A stretch of 64,000 nt of DNA from Cellulomonas fulva (GTDB lineage Bacteria > Actinomycetota > Actinomycetes > Actinomycetales > Cellulomonadaceae): NCBI RefSeq assembly GCF_018531375.1, contig NZ_JAHBOH010000001.1:2790001-2854000 (forward strand), in the 5' to 3' direction. Below the pieces are notes generated by a model. That model was not told the origin of the DNA. It saw nothing but the letters and a program-made list of their open reading frames with translations, and made no database searches. The position numbers and the translations under genes are program-made. Position 1 is the stretch's first letter; each line of letters begins with the position of its first letter. Of the stretch, positions 62,668-64,000 are shown piece after piece.

Positions 62668-63690
62668 TCAGGCGGGCGCGGCGTCGTCGAGCGCAGCGAG
62701 CTGCTCGAGGTCCGGCTCCCAGAGGATCGAGGCGACGTTGGACCGCAGCTGGTCCGGCGTGCGCGCACCCGCGATCACCGACGCGACGGCCGGCTGGGCG
62801 GCCAGGCCGCCGAGCGCGAGCGTGGCGAGCGGGACGCCCCACTCCTGGGCGAGAGCGGTCAGCGCGTCGATCCGGTCGAAGTCCGCGCTCGCGAGGCGGT
62901 CCGGCATCCGGGACAGCCGCGACCCCGACGGGGCGTCCGCGCCGCGCGTGTACTTGCCCGTCAGCAGGCCGGACGCGAGCGGCACGTAGGGCAGGATGCC
63001 CACACCCGACGCCTCGGCGGCCGGCACCAGCTCCGCCTCGGCCGACCGGTCGAGCAGGTTGTACCGGTTCTGCGCGGAGACGAACGGCGTGAGCCCGGCG
63101 GTGCGCGCGGTCCAGTCGGCCTCGACCACCTGCCACGCGGCGAAGTTCGACGAGCCGACGTACCGGACCTTGCCCTCGACCACCAGCTCGTGCAGCGCCG
63201 CGAGCGTCTCCTCGACCGGGGTGGCCGGGTCCGGGGCGTGCAGCTGGTACAGGTCGATCCAGTCGGTGCCCAGCCGCCGCAGGGAGCTCTCGACGGCGCG
63301 CCGCACGTAGCGACGCGACCCGCGCGCGCCCCAGTCCGGACCGTTGAGGCCCCGGGTGTCCATGCCGAGCTTCGTCGCGACCACGACCTCGTCGCGGTGC
63401 GAGCCCAGCGCCGCCCCCAGGAGCTCCTCGCTCTGCCCAGGGCGGCCGCCGTACACGTCGGCCGTGTCGAAGAACGTCACACCCGCCTCGAGCGCCGCGT
63501 GCACCAGCGGGGCGACGCCCTCGTCCGGCAGCGTGGCGCCGAAGGTGTTGCACCCGAGTCCGGCGGTCGAGACGACCAGGCCGGAGTCGCCGAGGCGGCG
63601 GAACGTCATCTCGGGGGCGTCGGCGCGCCCGCCGCCCTGGTCAGGGCTCGCGTCGGTGGGTCCGGGGGTCGTCTGCGTGGTGGAGGTCAC
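62668..63690 (-). CDS. Aldo/keto reductase
   Basis: 340 aa TIM-barrel NADPH-dependent reductase. Catalytic Asp and Tyr in FFDTADVYGG, Lys in VVATKLG and His in LYQLHAPD complete the tetrad. VPLASGLLTGKY and SVIAGARTPDQLRSNV form the cofactor site. The first 25 residues are extra and disordered. Resembles YghZ/Tas-like AKRs; substrate unknown. Start GTG 63690. Confidence 0.92.
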   Translation of the reverse strand: MTSTTQTTPGPTDASPDQGGGRADAPEMTFRRLGDSGLVVSTAGLGCNTFGATLPDEGVAPLVHAALEAGVTFFDTADVYGGRPGQSEELLGAALGSHRDEVVVATKLGMDTRGLNGPDWGARGSRRYVRRAVESSLRRLGTDWIDLYQLHAPDPATPVEETLAALHELVVEGKVRYVGSSNFAAWQVVEADWTARTAGLTPFVSAQNRYNLLDRSAEAELVPAAEASGVGILPYVPLASGLLTGKYTRGADAPSGSRLSRMPDRLASADFDRIDALTALAQEWGVPLATLALGGLAAQPAVASVIAGARTPDQLRSNVASILWEPDLEQLAALDDAAPA

Positions 63691-63752
63691 CCCCGCACGG
63701 TAAGCCTCTGCGGCGCTCTCCGCGTGCGTTCACGATCCCTTCACGCCAGGCT

Positions 63753-63778
63753 GGAACACTGGAACGGTCCCCACCGTT
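63753..63778 (+). promoter_or_regulatory. SigR-type promoter of rbpA
   Basis: GGAAC (63753-63757), 18-base spacer, GTT (63776-63778), matching the SigR/SigH consensus GGAAT-N18-GTT closely. In Streptomyces rbpA is a member of the SigR disulfide-stress regulon. The distance to the start codon is 54 nt. Confidence 0.7.
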
Positions 63779-63832
63779 GACACCGGTGGAACTCACACTC
63801 GACGGCCGCAATCCGGCTACGGAGGCAATCCC

Positions 63833-64000
63833 ATGGCGAACAGGTCCCTGCGTGGCATGCGCATCGGGAGCCAGAGCATGGAGTCCGAGGACGGCGTTGA
63901 CTTCGCCCCTCGTCTTCAGGCGCACTACGACTGCCCCAACGGGCACACCATCATCCTGCCGTTCTCGGTCGAGGCCGACGTCCCGGTGGTGTGGGAGTGC
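63833..64000 (+). CDS. rbpA: RNA polymerase-binding protein RbpA, 3'-truncated by window edge
   Basis: First 56 residues only: begins MANRSLRGMRIGSQSMESEDGV, then the Zn-ribbon-like YDCPNGHTIILPFS. RbpA binds the RNA polymerase and sigma factor and stabilises open complexes; exclusive to actinobacteria. GGAGG lies 7 nt upstream of the ATG. A SigR-type promoter precedes it. Confidence 0.95.
   Translation, partial: MANRSLRGMRIGSQSMESEDGVDFAPRLQAHYDCPNGHTIILPFSVEADVPVVWEC

Overview
The window reads as chromosome from a very GC-rich actinobacterium. Secreted cellulases with family 2 carbohydrate-binding modules (CBM2), a pectate lyase, a rhamnogalacturonan lyase, an actinobacterial GarA/FtsR gene cluster and RbpA point to a cellulolytic member of the Cellulomonas group. 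Genus is inferred from gene content; species cannot be named from the sequence alone. No insertion sequence, prophage, CRISPR array or rRNA was recognised.

Layout. 1-3.4 kb: end of plsC, der, a membrane protein and tRNA-Pro(GGG). 3.4-11 kb: a YjbR-like protein, a PL1 pectate lyase behind two LacI-type operators, a VOC dioxygenase, then divergent GH13 and GH3 glycosidases and a TetR regulator. 11-24 kb: housekeeping and stress genes, including a Gdx guanidinium exporter behind a guanidine-III riboswitch, an AI-2E-type permease, a lipase-like hydrolase, UspA, YbaK, pirin, a sigma factor overlapping an alkyltransferase, mqo, and a Dps/DUF2183 phosphatase pair. 24-28.5 kb: NHEJ block (separate LigD-type polymerase and ligase genes divergent from Ku), a PHP protein and HU. 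30.3-39 kb: secreted GH5 and GH6 cellulases, a LacI regulator, and a divergent 928-aa protein combining a LacI-type sugar-binding domain, PAS and a degenerate GGDEF domain.

39-49.5 kb: DEAD-box helicase, CoA-binding protein, then the conserved run CDP-alcohol phosphatidyltransferase - DUF881 - small basic protein - DUF881 - GarA - FtsR - DUF151 nuclease - MerR, followed by an orphan ParA ATPase. 49.5-54.4 kb: a more variable stretch of ankyrin, hypothetical and kinase-like genes, including an ORF with visibly lower GC. 54.4-64 kb: UvrA-like ATPase, two mirror-image AraC/VOC pairs, a kinase-like protein, a PL11 rhamnogalacturonan lyase with CBM2, an aldo/keto reductase, and the start of rbpA behind a SigR-type promoter.

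The degradation genes appear to be under LacI-type control. Palindromes of the form AANCGNTT lie upstream of the pectate lyase, the GH6 cellulase and the PL11 lyase. The best candidate for something little described is the LacI regulator divergent from the PBP-PAS-GGDEF protein beside the cellulases.
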